Source: Argyresthia goedartella (lineage: Eukaryota > Arthropoda > Insecta > Lepidoptera > Argyresthiidae). From it: DNA of 64,000 nucleotides. Below the pieces are notes generated by a model. It had not been told where the DNA came from. It made no database searches and worked only from the letters and a program-made list of their open reading frames with translations. The position numbers and the translations under genes are program-made. Positions within the stretch are counted from its first letter, which is position 1. The number at the start of each line of letters is the position of its first letter. The stretch is from NCBI GenBank assembly GCA_949825045.1, contig OX463813.1, positions 29,308,001 to 29,372,000 of the forward strand. The letters run 5' to 3'. Shown piece after piece: positions 21,691 through 32,730 of the stretch.

Positions 21691-22245
21691 GAATGGCGTT
21701 AATGCATCTATTGCTCACAAGGGCGCAAAATGCCGTATTTGGCTTGTCGGCAGCAACTATTTTGTTTTGATATGGACTCCATAATGCGTCATTTTTCGCC
21801 CTTCGGAGCCCTACAGGCCTTAGAGGTTAGTTTTTGTCACAACATTAATTGAAAAGTCTAGATGGACGCAGACGAAGTCGCGTGCACTAGCTAGTGATAG
21901 CTAGAGATAGACTACAACAATGTAAATGACTCCTACGAATAAATGACACAAGGTTCATTTCCTGTGTCGTAATTTATCCTGCAGCAATATGTATCACAGT
22001 TTCTCAACATCTCAGTGCCCTTAATACATCAAAATATCCGAGTGAAGAAATATCCTGACTTGCCTGAATCCGGGCAGAGATTACCGGAAGACACAGATAG
22101 GTCTTACGCCCCTGGGGCCATGTTGTTATGACCCATGGATCCTAATGTAACGCCCTACTACCACATGATAACGTAGAACATTAAAATATCGAGAGTATTC
22201 TGGCAGAACCGAATAAGTGTAAAATAAAATAAATTTTGGGTTGGG

Positions 22246-22363
22246 CTTAGAATCCGGCCCCCGGCTTTCGCAGGTGAGTGAAAGTGGTATCACTGTAATC
22301 GTGGAGCAATCCTCTATCAAGTAAAAATATTCTCACTACAAAAGCCGGAGGCCGAATTCTAAG
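22246..22363. mobile_element. MITE-like 118-bp unit in left palindrome arm
   Basis: Ends CTTAGAATCCGGCCCCCGGC and (reverse complement of the right end) CTTAGAATTCGGCCTCCGGC form ~23-bp inverted repeats around a short interior. The same unit is present in the other arm at 23959-24078. Confidence 0.7.
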
Positions 22364-23958
22364 TTTTAACCTTAAAAACAGTTACTTACATAGGTAAGTA
22401 TATTTACTTAGTTTTACTTTTATCAAACAACCCCGTATAACTAACATAAAAAAATAAACTTATCCGTTATATTTATATCAACTTGAATAATATTTTCTTC
22501 AACTTTATTAAAATGTTCACTATCAATGATGCACACGCAAGAGGCCATGGTCCGATAGCTTCTATCAGATTTTTCAGCACGCCAACGATTCTACCCTATC
22601 AATCATAGAGAATCTCAGAGAGTTCAATACGGAGCTGGCTCTTGGATGTTACTTCAACGACTTCCCACTCAAAAGGCACACTTAAAAATTCCACTGGAGA
22701 TTGGCTCTTTATATTAGCTTTCAAGTACGGAAGGGTTGTTGTCTGTCAGCCGGAAAAGCCGTGTGTATTTGAATCATGTTTAAACTGCTTTAAAAAGTCG
22801 GGTGGAAATCAGCCTTCATCTGTATATCGACATTCCGTATTACTGTTCTGTGAACGTGGGGTTCACAGTCATAGCCGCACGAATCCATCCACCCGAAGTG
22901 CCTGCCGCGGCTCTGGGCACCCGGGGTATGTCATCTCCGGTGCTGCGTGCTTCAGGACATCTTTACCGCACTCGCTCATGTGACATCGATCGACTCGGAC
23001 GTCTTGACGAAAATTAATTAGCTCAAAAATTACCTAGTGCAATAAAAATTAACGAAGTTGAAAGAATAAATCAAACTCGCAGCTATGAAAATATCTGGTG
23101 ATGGTTAAACGGCTAAACCCATTCTGATGAAACATAACCGTCCCGCAAAGGTTTCCGGTTTACCAGTTTAGCGCTACCATTGCACACACACGCACAGGCT
23201 TCAAACTTGTAACACAACATGGGTGAATAAATTACGTAATTAAAAATAACCTGACTGCATTACACTAAAAACACAAAACTAGCAAATAAGATCAAACATA
23301 TTTATTGGGACCCGATAAAATAATTATAGTTCCGAGTTAAATTAAATTAAATGTAACACTGTACTCGGTACATACACTATATTAATTAGTTCCGTCTGCT
23401 TTTTAGTACAAAATTACGAAAAATCTTCAACAAAACTCATGTGTATTATATAAATAATAAATCTATAAAACTTATTTGAACAGTCTTGCGATAAGTTCAT
23501 GTTGTTTGATTTGCACCCGACTTTTTAAAGCCGCTAAATAGTTTAAGCATGATTCAAATACACACGGCTTTTATGGATGATAGGCAATACCAACTTTACG
23601 TGCTTGAAAGCTAAAATAAAGAGCCAATCTCCAGCGGAATTTTTGAGTGGGCCTTTGGAGTGGGAAGTCATCGAAGTAACAAGTGCCAGCTCCGTATGGA
23701 ACTCTCTGAGATTCTCTATGATACATACGGTAGAATCGTTAGCTTGCTGAAAAATCTAACAGAAGCTATCGGACCACAGCCACTTGTGTGTGCATCATTG
23801 ATAGTGAAAATTATAATAAAATTGAAGAAGATATTATTCAACTTGAAACAAATATACCGGATTAATAAATTTTTTGGATGTTAGGTATAAGGGGTTGTTT
23901 GAAAAAAAAACTGAATAAGTAAACTTATCTATGTAAATAACTGTATTTAATGTTAATA

Positions 23959-24078
23959 CTTAAAATCCGGCCTTCGGCTTTTAGTAGTGAGGATATTTTT
24001 ACCTTGATAGAGGATTGCTCCACGATTACAGTGATACCACTTTCACTCACCTGCGAAAGCCGGGGGCCGGATTCTAAG
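23959..24078. mobile_element. MITE-like unit in right palindrome arm
   Basis: Inverse counterpart of 22246-22363, starting CTTAAAATCCGGCCTTCGGC and ending GGGGGCCGGATTCTAAG. One end carries extra mutations. Confidence 0.7.
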
Positions 24079-24330
24079 CCCAACCCATAATTTATTTTAT
24101 TTTACACTTGTTCGGTTTTGTCAGAATACCTTCGATATATTAATGTTCTACGTTATCACGTGGTAGTAGGAGCGTTACATTAGGATCCATGGGTCATAAC
24201 AACATGGTCCCATGCGTAAGACCTGTCTGTGTCTTCCGGTAATCTCTAACCGGATGCAGCAAGTCAGGATATTTCTTCACTAGGATATTTTGATGTATTA
24301 GGGCACTGAGATGTAGAGAACTCGATAAAT

Positions 24331-24415
24331 TTAAAATTAAGGGCAATGAGATCTAATGACATTTGCTAAGTATAAATATCTTCAGAAATAAAGAACTTCG
24401 ACTATTGACTATTGT
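24331..24415 (+). mobile_element. LINE-A 3'-end fragment in the palindrome
   Basis: AATGACATTTGCTAAGTATA, AATATCTTCAGAAATAAAG and CGACTATTGACTATTG match the LINE-A 3' terminus (AATGACGTTTGCTAAGTATA, AATATCTACAGTAATAAGG, TTTGAC repeats). It is absent from the left arm, so it inserted after the arms arose. Confidence 0.8.
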
Positions 24416-24608
24416 GATACATAACACTGTAGGATAAATTACGATAAAGAAAATGAACCTTGTCAAGTTTCTTGTCAAGTTGTCTTTCAAGTGTCAAGGT
24501 TTTGAGTGATTATGTGAAAATATTAACAAAATCTAAATTAATCTTCTAATTTCGTTACTCCGTTACTTTAGCTAAAAAACCTTATCAACCAAATCAAAAT
24601 CAACATTT

Positions 24609-24720
24609 CTCCATTACTGTAGATATTTACATATACTTTTTATGTCCCATCTCTCCATTGGAGCGCTGTTGGCAAAACAGGATTGATATTACTCCCACGG
24701 ATTGATATTAGTCATAAATT
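24609..24720 (-). mobile_element. LINE-A 3'-end fragment
   Basis: TTACTGTAGATATTTACATA followed by CTCTCCATTGGAGCGCTG and CTCCCACGGATTGAT is the reverse complement of the LINE-A 3' UTR, diverged. Confidence 0.75.
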
Positions 24721-25533
24721 TATATGTCCAGTTAATAATTTTCTTTAATTTTTATGATCAGTTAATATTATCATAGTAAAAAAAGACCAAAAAAGTATAA
24801 GATACATACTAAATTATGTGCTTCAATTTATGTATTGTTATCTTAATTTAAAACTTTACTATAAACTTTGTATTTGATGAAAAATATTCAAGTTTGATAA
24901 ATATCACTTCCTTTTTAGTGTTTCAATAATTTTATATTATTTGATAAATTTTTAAATCGGAGGGTTATAACGGGATATTCTTGGGGATTTCTAATTATAT
25001 ATTTTTTATTATATTTAATTGATTGAACAAAAATCACACAGCCATTCTAATACTGGATTTAACTATGTAACCCAGATATATATGACAAAAGACAAAAAAA
25101 AAACAGTAAACAATTTCCGCCGAAGACATGCCACAGTTTTTTGTAGCCCGAGCTCCGAGACCAAGAAAATTATAGAAAATATTACTAAACTCCTATAATA
25201 ATAACAATAAAAATAAAATAAAACCACTAAAGAATTTCCTTTTTTTACTTATTTTTGCGTGTAAGTTTCATATAGGAAACTGATTTCGTCTTCGAGCGCT
25301 TGTTCATTTAGTTGAATAATAAAGCATTGCGAAAAATATTTTTAAGTATTAAATATAACAGATATCCGCTAATTTTAAAAGTCCATTCTTATCTCTGATA
25401 GATTTTTTATAACATATATTTATCCTACATTTATATGTTGTCTAGTTTAGCCTAGAATTGAAGCTAAAGATGCATTTCTTTGTTCGCGTCCCCTGGCGCT
25501 GGCCATATTTAATCCCTTAATGGTGTGTACTAG
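24721..25533. other. AT-rich stretch without recognisable feature
   Basis: Very AT-rich; no coding signature or matching repeat was found. Confidence 0.45.
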
Positions 25534-25559
25534 AGTGTGTGCGTGTGTGTGTGTGTGTG
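25534..25559. repeat. GT dinucleotide microsatellite
   Basis: GTGTGTGCGTGTGTGTGTGT run, followed by a short G run. Confidence 0.9.
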
Positions 25560-25684
25560 GGGGGGTGACTTAATGTGGAAGCCAAACACATTAGATAGGT
25601 AACTATTTAGCAATATAATACAAAATTGCAGCGCAATCGACACAACATTGAAAAGGCAAGGTACGAGTACATGTACAAGTACAT

Positions 25685-25780
25685 TTATGTCTGAACAACG
25701 ATTCGAACCCAGAACCCAAAATTGCGAAATTGATATCAAACCGATTACGCCACATAACCTTGTGATAAGCCGCGAATAAA
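25685..25780 (-). mobile_element. tRNA-derived SINE head (family 2)
   Basis: The minus strand has TGTGGCGTAATCGGTTTGAT (A-box region) and GGGTTCGAATCGTTG (B-box region) at tRNA spacing. The tail differs from family 1. Confidence 0.6.
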
Positions 25781-25884
25781 CGATCATACTTGAATCATGA
25801 TATGGTTTGTTATTCGCGGGTGGTGTTAAAACATGTCTCTTGTACGAGGATCATTTTTTTTATTAAATTTATTTATAAAATCTT

Positions 25885-26003
25885 TTGTTGTTTATTGGTT
25901 GTTGCTGTAGCAGCAACAGAAATACACCTTCTGTGAAAATTTCAACTCTCTACCAATGACTGATCATGAGATAAAGTCGGCTCACGGACAGACGGACTGC
26001 GGA
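25885..26003 (+). repeat. Dispersed repeat, family Q fragment
   Basis: GCAACAGAAATACACCTTCT and GTGAAAATTTCAACTCTCTA followed by GACAGACGGAC match the interior of the copy at 27265-27665. Confidence 0.75.
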
Positions 26004-26005
26004 GG

Positions 26006-26342
26006 TTTCATCATCATCGTCATCTTCAATCCAGAGGGTAAAAGTGCCTGCACCTGGCCCGCTTGAGTAGGGCATTTGTGCATTTCCCCTGCACCCAATC
26101 ATCTTATTTCAGCCATCCTAGCTCCAGTACCAGCTGGAGTAGGAGGCCTGGATGTTCGGGGAGCTTTGAGGTCGAAGTTGCGTCCCTCAGGTCCTGGTTT
26201 CTATGGTAGATGTGCACGCAAGCAGCATGTGCTCTACTGTCTCGTCCACTTCCATACACCCCCTGCAGAGGGGGCTTTTTGTTGCACCTGTAATTTTCAA
26301 GTGTTTTTTCAGAGTACAGTGGCCTATTATAAGGCCAATTAG
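26006..26342 (-). pseudogene. LINE ORF2 C-terminal fragment with Cys/His cluster
   Basis: The minus-strand frame reads GHCTLKKHLKITGATKS, then CRGCMEVDETVEHMLLAC, giving a C-x2-C...H-x4-C arrangement. This combination (TGH..L..HL, then C..C....E...H.L..C) is the C-terminal end of several APE-type LINE ORF2 proteins that carry an RNase H/Cys-rich tail (R1/LOA-like or related). Translation is broken by stops a few codons later. The 3' end of the fragment is a GAT-rich run at about 26006-26030 (GATGACGATGATGATG on the minus strand), which looks like a retroelement tail. All upstream domains are lost. The clade is not determined. Confidence 0.65.
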
Positions 26343-27264
26343 TATTTAAATTTTGCTGCGTGGCAGTCTCATAAGGTAGTTTGTGAATTCATGGTTATAT
26401 CTGTTTAGAAATAATTTTGTATGTTAAAATATTTTTACATAATCACTCAAAACCGACACTTGAAACTTGAGGGCCTTGTGATAAATTCAAATTCTTATTA
26501 AGCAAACTATCGGAATTTCACCAAACATTGTAATTAATTTAAATTTTAAATTTAGACGATTTCTTGAAAATGTGACAAAAGATCGTTCAATTATGTTATC
26601 TCATGGGTTTACGCTCGCTTCTCACGCAAGGGATGGAGGTTGGAATCCGGTGCTGATCATCTGTCAATGATATAAGTAATTTATCACAAGTAATTTATAG
26701 GTAGGCTCTAACGGCGATGGAATCCGTAAAGTAATCGTAAAGAAACTTTCCGTAGCTGTCGCGATGGGCCAGCCCTATGTCAAGCTAAATAACTGGCCAT
26801 ACTTGGGAACCACTGTCTTTACTACCGAGTGTGCGAAAAGGACTGACGCCATGTTTTTGATTATGTTATTTGGCTACGATAAACAATTACTTACTTCTTA
26901 TAAATAAATGTTTAAATCACTACTAAACTTTATCTTACATCCTGTATATCGGTTCTTAACGAACAAACGAAATAACAATAATACATTGTTGCCCAGGTAT
27001 AGAAAGTAAGCACTTCTATTGCACTTTCTACCGAGGCATTTACAATGTGCTTTTCACGCCTAATGTAAGGAAATAAAACAGTTTGAGTACACAGTATAAT
27101 ACACAGTTTAATTAAAAGTAATATTGATATTCGCATTGGGGCAGTTGTGGAATGACAAGGAAATGTTTTTTCCCGGAACATTTATATTAGTATTTTGTGC
27201 CATTTCGGCCGGTATGGAGTGTGATGCCGACCGAAAAGAATCGACCAATAGCAGAGTAGAAAGT
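26343..27264. other. Mosaic of degenerate repeats, no gene
   Basis: 26740-26860 has Lep1-like vocabulary (CGCGATGGGCCAGCCC, then AAAAGGACTGACGCCATG). The rest is AT-rich. A 107-codon minus frame at 27108-27431 overlaps the family Q repeat and has no recognisable domain. Confidence 0.4.
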
Positions 27265-27665
27265 AAAAAACCGGTCAAGTGCGAGTCTAAATCGCGCACG
27301 AAGGGTTCCGTACCACCGTTCAATGGAAGCGATGGTGTGGAGTGAATAGTTTGGATTTTACACAGCAAAATATTGTTTACAAAGTTATTGGTGCGGTTAC
27401 TTTCACACTCCATGTACGTAACCAGGTGCATCCATAAGTTTGTATGTGGTATTGTTGTATGGGAGCCCCCTTAAATATTTATTTTATCCTGTTTTTTAGT
27501 ATTTGTTGTTATAGCGGCAACAGAAATACATAATCTGTGAAAATTTCAACTCTCTAGCTAGCTAGGTTCTTGAGATACAGCCTGGTGACAGACGGACGGA
27601 CGGACAGCGAAGTCTTAGTAATAGGGTCCCGTTTGGAACCCTTCGGGTACGGAACCCTAAAAAAG
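27265..27665 (+). repeat. Dispersed repeat, family Q copy
   Basis: Head GGTCAAGTGCGAGTCTAAAT and CGCGCACGAAGGGTTCCG; interior GCAACAGAAATACATAATCT and GACAGACGGACGGACGGACA; tail GGGTACGGAACCCTAAAAAA. It is the most complete head-to-tail copy after 20730-21275. Confidence 0.85.
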
Positions 27666-28004
27666 GCCGCTAAACAGTACATTTTACTTTGCAAATCTAC
27701 ATTGTTTGACTGTTTTTGAATTGTTCTACTAAGAACTACTTTCTACTCTCATTTCAATCCATCTTTGGCCATATTTCCGAGCAGTGGCGTGAAAAAGGTA
27801 TTATCGAATTAAGCCTGTTTGCCTGTTTCTCGGAAAATCTTATCTATTGTTTGATTAGGCTACTCTCGTGTTTGACGTAAAGAATAAGAAAAAAACAGGA
27901 TAGAAATACGGAGTGAAAAAAATAATCCCGGTGTTGTAGGTATGTGAAGGTAAATACTACTTAAAATTATAACCTCAAAATAATTATTAACAACATAGAG
28001 CAAC
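27666..28004. other. No recognisable feature
   Basis: AT-rich mixed sequence, no coding signature. Confidence 0.4.
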
Positions 28005-28135
28005 CCGAGGCCCTGATCGGGCAGCTTGATAACTACTGACAGTCAGGTCGGTCGATAGCCCGAGACCCCTTCATCAAGCCGCACTGAGCCAGCGTGGTGG
28101 AGTATGGCTCAATCTTATCCGTATCGGTGGGTGTC
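28005..28135 (+). repeat. Dispersed repeat, family P, copy 2
   Basis: GACAGTCAGGTCGGTCG, GCACTGAGCCAGCGTGG and TGGAGTATGGCTCAATC match 20390-20545 and the inverse of 60904-61030. Confidence 0.75.
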
Positions 28136-28530
28136 CCAAACGAAAGTGACAGCGTTAATTACTGCCACATAAGAAAAAAAGAGAGCGCGAACAATGCACT
28201 CGACTCAAACCACATAAAATGGTTTAAAAATAAACTAAGCTATTTAGTCAAAAAGTTTTCGGGAGAGTTTGCGAATACATAATATCCACATTTTGAATCA
28301 ATCCGCAATTAAATTAGTTAGGATTTCTGAATTATAGGAAAAAACAAACAATTTATATTCGTAATTAAATTCTTACGAGAAAATTTCATGCAATCGCGTT
28401 TTCCTTCAGTGAGATACCTAATCAAATACTAAATGAACGTTTACCCACATATCAAATCTTTAGATGACTTTACAGTGGAATAAATTGATTCTAAAAAAAA
28501 CCCTTATTTTTTCGTATCACCTTAATATAG
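28136..28530. other. No recognisable feature
   Basis: AT-rich sequence up to the BEL-1 target site. Confidence 0.4.
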
Positions 28531-28535
28531 CCCAT

Positions 28536-28742
28536 TAGATAGGCCAGGTAAATAAGAGAAAGTGGACTGTATTTAAAGTTGGTATAATAGGTCAAAAGGT
28601 GAGATTTTACAAGTAAAGGCTATACGATGCGTTCGCGACAATGCTTTGGTTCTAAGTGATGAGAGCCGCGTAGATGCAGCGCGGCGCGCTACCGCGCCTC
28701 CCGCCGCCCGCTGCCCCGCCGTCGTGATGATGTGCTTGTACA
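28536..28742 (-). repeat. BEL-1 3' LTR
   Basis: 207 bp, reading TGTACAAGCACATC at its start and GGCCTATCTA at its end on the minus strand. It differs from the 35225-35431 LTR at two sites. The U3 side is GC-rich (GCCCGCTGCCCCGCC region on the plus strand). Confidence 0.95.
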
Positions 28743-28790
28743 TACTCCAGGGCCAGCATTGGAGTTGAGGTTGATGATGATTTGCCTTGA

Positions 28791-30142
28791 TTATGTGTCT
28801 AGTAGTGGGCATATCTTGTGAAAAGCCCTTCTGATGGTCCCTGATTGAATTCTGATGTCTGCCACGCGTGCTTCTCCATCGAGTCCAGGGTAAAGTTTGG
28901 TGATGCGTCCAAGGGGCCACTGTGCTGCAGGTAGTGCCTTGTACTTTACGATGACCAGGGAGCCCTCTTTCAGCGCGCCATTCGAGCGTTGCCATCTCGT
29001 TCTCTGGTGTAACTGAGAAATATATTCGGTGTTAAATCGTCTCTAGAAATGTTGGCGCAGCAATTCGAGCCGTTGATGTCTCGGCAGCCGTGCCGGGTCG
29101 CAGTCGGACATCTTGTTCTGCAAAGACGTATGAATCGCAGTTAGAGTTCGACCAATTAAAAAGTGAAACGGGGTGAGAGCTGAAAGATCGGATGGAACAG
29201 ACGAAAGAGGCGTCAAAGGCCTAGAATTGAGAATACCTTCTATTTGAACAAGAAGTGTGTACATTTCTTCGTATGTGAGATGGGCTAGACCTAATACTCT
29301 TTTGAGGTGGTATTTAACTGATTTTACTGTGCTTTCCCAAAGTCCTCCAAAGTGGGGACAATATGGGGGTATGAAATGGAATGAAATGCCTTTCTCTGCG
29401 GCGCAACTGTAAATTGATTCACTGTGGTTTTTTAGAAAACTCGTTATTACGCGCGCAGCTCCTACCAGGTTCTTCCCATTATCAGAATATATATTATTTG
29501 GCTTGGCTCTACGAGATATGAATCGATTTAATGCAGCTATGTATGATTCTGTTGTCAGGTCTGTGACCAACTCCAGATGCACAGTGTTCAGGCTTCTCAG
29601 CACCTAATGACCTCGTAGGGGCCCATCAGCTACGAGGTAGCGTAACGATCAGTTGCCAAGAAGCGTGAACGTCGGCGATTCACCGAGCTGAAGTTAATTG
29701 GGGTCGATCTAACCTGGTCTGTGCTTCGGTCCCGTCAACCTCCTGTCTCTCTGCAAGGCCCGGGTGCACTCCTAGGCTCTTCTTGGTAGACAGGTTCTTC
29801 AGCCAACCAGGTATGACTGGCGGCCAGCTTCAATGAGCACAGTGTTCCAACACAGGTTATGTTACGTGGTAAAAACAATCGGGGCACGAAAATGCGAACT
29901 TTATCTGGTTCGAGAAACAATAACACACTCAGCTATATTAACAATCCTGAGGGAAACCCGAATACATTCCAGATGGCCTGCGATTTAATTTCAATACCCT
30001 AACCAAAACGCGTTTTCATTGCGAGGGCTTTCGTCTGTCAGTTGTCAAAAAACTGCCAGGTTGGCAGCTAACGTCAAATTCAAAATGGCCGTTCAGAAAC
30101 CATCGATCGAATATCGATTTGGAATCGAACACACAGCTTTAA
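28791..30142 (-). pseudogene. BEL-1 pol 3' part: integrase and C-terminal domain, interrupted
   Basis: Integrase coding read on the minus strand. GVDYAGPI (first catalytic Asp) lies upstream of the 29585-30131 insertion, with the junction between FTVKAV and HLELV. After the insertion come IYSDNGKNL (second Asp) and FGGLWESTVKSVKYHLKRVL (catalytic Glu). The frame then hits a TAG at 29043-29045, where the neighbouring residues suggest a Trp codon was lost. Beyond it the same frame continues with the basic GSLVIVKYKALPAAQWPLGR domain typical of BEL/Pao pol C-termini, ending at 28791. Integrase would insert the cDNA; this copy is inactivated by both the insertion and the stop. Confidence 0.9.
29585..30131. 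mobile_element. Solo-LTR-like 547-bp insertion in BEL-1 integrase
   Basis: Begins TGTTCAGGC and ends ATCGAACA, i.e. TG...CA with a 5-bp inverted TGTTC/GAACA end. It is flanked by the perfect 5-bp duplication CACAG (29580-29584 and 30132-30136) and splits the integrase frame. There is no coding sequence. These are the marks of a solo LTR left by recombination between the LTRs of another element. No related LTR was found in this window, so the parent family is unknown. Confidence 0.8.
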
Positions 30143-32657
30143 CTGTAAAACAAACGAAGATACAAATGTATGATTTGATTAATACACTTCCACGCCCTTT
30201 ACGATTGTTTATCATAATTGGTCCTGCATAATCTACTCCTACGTCACTGAATACAAAATTTGCGTGCAATCTTTGCTCAGGTAGCTGGCCCATGATTGGT
30301 GTCACAGTTTTACCTTGGAACCTTTTGCATGTGACACAGGATTGTGTAGTTTTCCTAGCCAGATTACGACCAGAGACTGGCCAGTATGACTGACGGATGT
30401 GAGCGAGTAATAGTTGTGGGCCGGCATGTAAAAGTATTCAATGATATGTTTTGAACATGATTTTTGTAATATAGTGATCTGGATGCAACAAAATTGGGAA
30501 TTTTCTGTCATAGTTGTTTGGGGAGTTTGCTAACCTTCCGCCCACACGAATAAGATTGTTTTCACCAATAAATGGATTAAGTGAATTAAGTCTGTGTTGT
30601 GCTGGTAATGTTTTACCACTTTTGAGCATTTGATACTCTTCTGGGAACGAATCTAGCTGAATTATTTTTGCTAATTGATACTTTGCTAAGTTTCGTTCAT
30701 CGGTTGACAAAGAAGTTTGATTGAATACTTGTGTTTATTTTACTACGTTTTGTTCTGCAAAGACGTATAAATTGTAGTATGAGTGCGACGATGCGTGTTA
30801 GTTTGTTAAAATTTGAGTAATTGTGTATGAATGACTGAGTCGTGTTTGATTGAGTGTTTGTTTGAGTGAAGTGCGAAGATCAGATACGCTGAGGTGTGCA
30901 GGTTGTTCTGGCCAGCTACTTTTATCATCATTTCTTAGAAATTCTGGTCCTGAAAACCATAAGGAAGAATTAATTAATTGTAGCGCATTAGTGCATTTTG
31001 TGATAATATCTGCTGGGTTTTGTTTTGTAGGTACATAGTACCATGATTGTGGGTGACTATGTGATAATATGTCCTTTACTTTGTGATTAACAAATGCTTG
31101 CAACTTGTGTGTAGGTGAATTTATCCATGATAAAACTATAATTGAATCACTCCAATAATAGCACTTCGGTGTTTCACCGTCGTTACGAAGTGAACTTAAA
31201 ACTTTATTGCATAAGATTATGCCGGTGTGTGCCGCGCATAACTCAAGTCGGGGGATTGATAGTGTTTTCAATGGGGCTACTCTGCCTTTTGCTATCAATA
31301 GCTGAACGCTCACACTGCCATCAGAGTTAAAGCTCTTTATATACAGGCAAGAACCATAACAATTTTTCGAAGCATCATTGAACACGTGAATTTCTATGTT
31401 GCGCGGTGGACAATGGAATGCGCGACGAGGAACAGTCAGCTGATTAATATGTAATAATGACTGGACGAACACTGTGTTTGCATTGAAACCGGTATTTCAC
31501 TATCCCATGATATGTTTTGAAGCCACATCTGTTGCATATGAATTGTTTTGCTTCACAGGGGCTTACGAGCCCCAGCGGATCAAAAATGTGCCCTATTGTG
31601 GAAAGAATAGACCGTTTAATCATTTGTTTTTGTGTTGTGTGTTCTGAATGAACTGAATATGTTAAGATATCGTTGTGAGTATTCCAATATATACCTAAAG
31701 TTTTTGATGGATCGTTAGTGCTTAAGTTAATAGTCATGTTTTTTCAATTCGAGAATCCTAACTTTTCTAAGACGGTTGGACAGTTTGACAGACATTTTCT
31801 AAGTGGAAATTGATACTTCCTGAGCTCGTTGTTGACCCCTTCAGCTATTTTTAATAGACTGAATTCGTCATCCGAGCCTGACAAAAGATCATCACAGTAA
31901 AAATCGTGACGTATGACTTCTGAAATTAGGTTGTCGTAAGTGTTTGTGTTATCGCCCTGGCAACCCTCTGTACATTTGCTAAAACAATCTAGGGCCACTT
32001 GTTTGATGCATAGTGTAGCAAGGAACGGCGCTGATGCCGTCCCGTAGGTGACTGTGTTAAGGGTGTACGATTTTAGTGGTTCCGTAGGATTGAAACGCCA
32101 CAGAATTTGTTGCAGGGGTCTCTGATTCTCCACGACTAATATTTGTCTAAACATTTTTTCAATGTCTGCCGATATGACGAACTTATGTTGACGGAAACGT
32201 AATAGGATTGAAATGAGATCGTCCTGTACAACAGGACCTACTAATTGCAAGTCGGTCAGTGATAATTTATTTGTGGTTTTTGCTGAACCATCAAATACCG
32301 ACCTGAATTTTTTTTCGTGCTTGACTCGCGAATTATACCGTGATGTGGTAAATAATATGCGGGAGTATGTGGTGTTATTGTGTGTGTGTTTTGGTTCTGG
32401 GTCATATGTCCTAGATCAATGTACTCAGTTATGAAGTCTGAGTATTGTTGTTTGTAAATAGGGTCTGAATTCATGCGATGTTCTAATGAAAGAAATCGTT
32501 CCTTAGCTTGATAGAAAGAGTCGCCCAAACATTCTGGTGATTTTTTGAACGGAATAGTGACAAAAAAACGTCCGTCACTTTGTCTTGTTGTCGTTTGTTG
32601 AAAAATAACCTCGCACGCCTCTGTTTCGCACGGGTCATTGATCTGAGATGTTGACAT
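30143..32657 (-). pseudogene. BEL-1 pol: reverse transcriptase, RNase H, integrase start
   Basis: Minus-strand pol, broken into at least six frames. RT: YYLPHHGIIRESS, then a frameshift near 32256-32300, VISADIEKMFRQILV, TYGTASAPFLA and the catalytic YCDDLLSG. It continues with SKTLGIYWN and ILSTIGHIFDPLGLVSP, then a break near 31444-31500. RNase H: EIHVFNDASKNCYGSCLY, IPRLELCAAH, YYWSDSIIVLSWI and TKQNPADIITK. The integrase N-terminal region includes LIRVGGRLANS, whose zinc-binding domain is damaged between about 30302 and 30511. These motifs are the standard BEL/Pao signature. The catalytic residues are still present, but the breaks prevent expression of one polyprotein. Confidence 0.92.
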
Positions 32658-32730
32658 GCTATCTAATTCCCAGAAACGTGATAACTGATCGGGACTATTG
32701 TGAGTGAAAAAACATGAATTGTCTTTTTGA

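Larger units (their letters stand above)
21945..24464. repeat. Large imperfect palindrome with ~0.9-kb arms
   Basis: The left arm 21945-22811 is repeated in inverse orientation at 23507-24464 around a ~695-bp spacer. Matched landmarks include ATCCATGGGTCATAACAACATG-type sequence (22130 and 24185), TGATAACGTAGAACATTAA (22167) with its inverse (24140), the ATTGGCTCTTTAT block (22702) with its inverse (23617), and AGCCGTGTGTATTTGAATCA (22756) with its inverse (23553). The arms differ by substitutions and small indels, and the right arm has one extra ~85-bp LINE-A piece at 24331-24415. No transposase or long coding frame is evident. Transcription across it would give a long hairpin RNA. Confidence 0.9.

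Noticed and set aside
22642..23017. Plus frames of 113 and 71 codons in the palindrome and its spacer
   Set aside because: No recognisable domain; the first spans arm and spacer without conservation in the opposite arm.
26076..26342. Plus-strand 88-codon frame
   Set aside because: The opposite strand carries the recognisable LINE C-terminal Cys/His motif over the same bases.
28573..28995. Minus-strand 140-codon frame running from BEL-1 pol into its LTR
   Set aside because: A neighbouring frame carries the real BEL/Pao C-terminal domain, ending at 28791.
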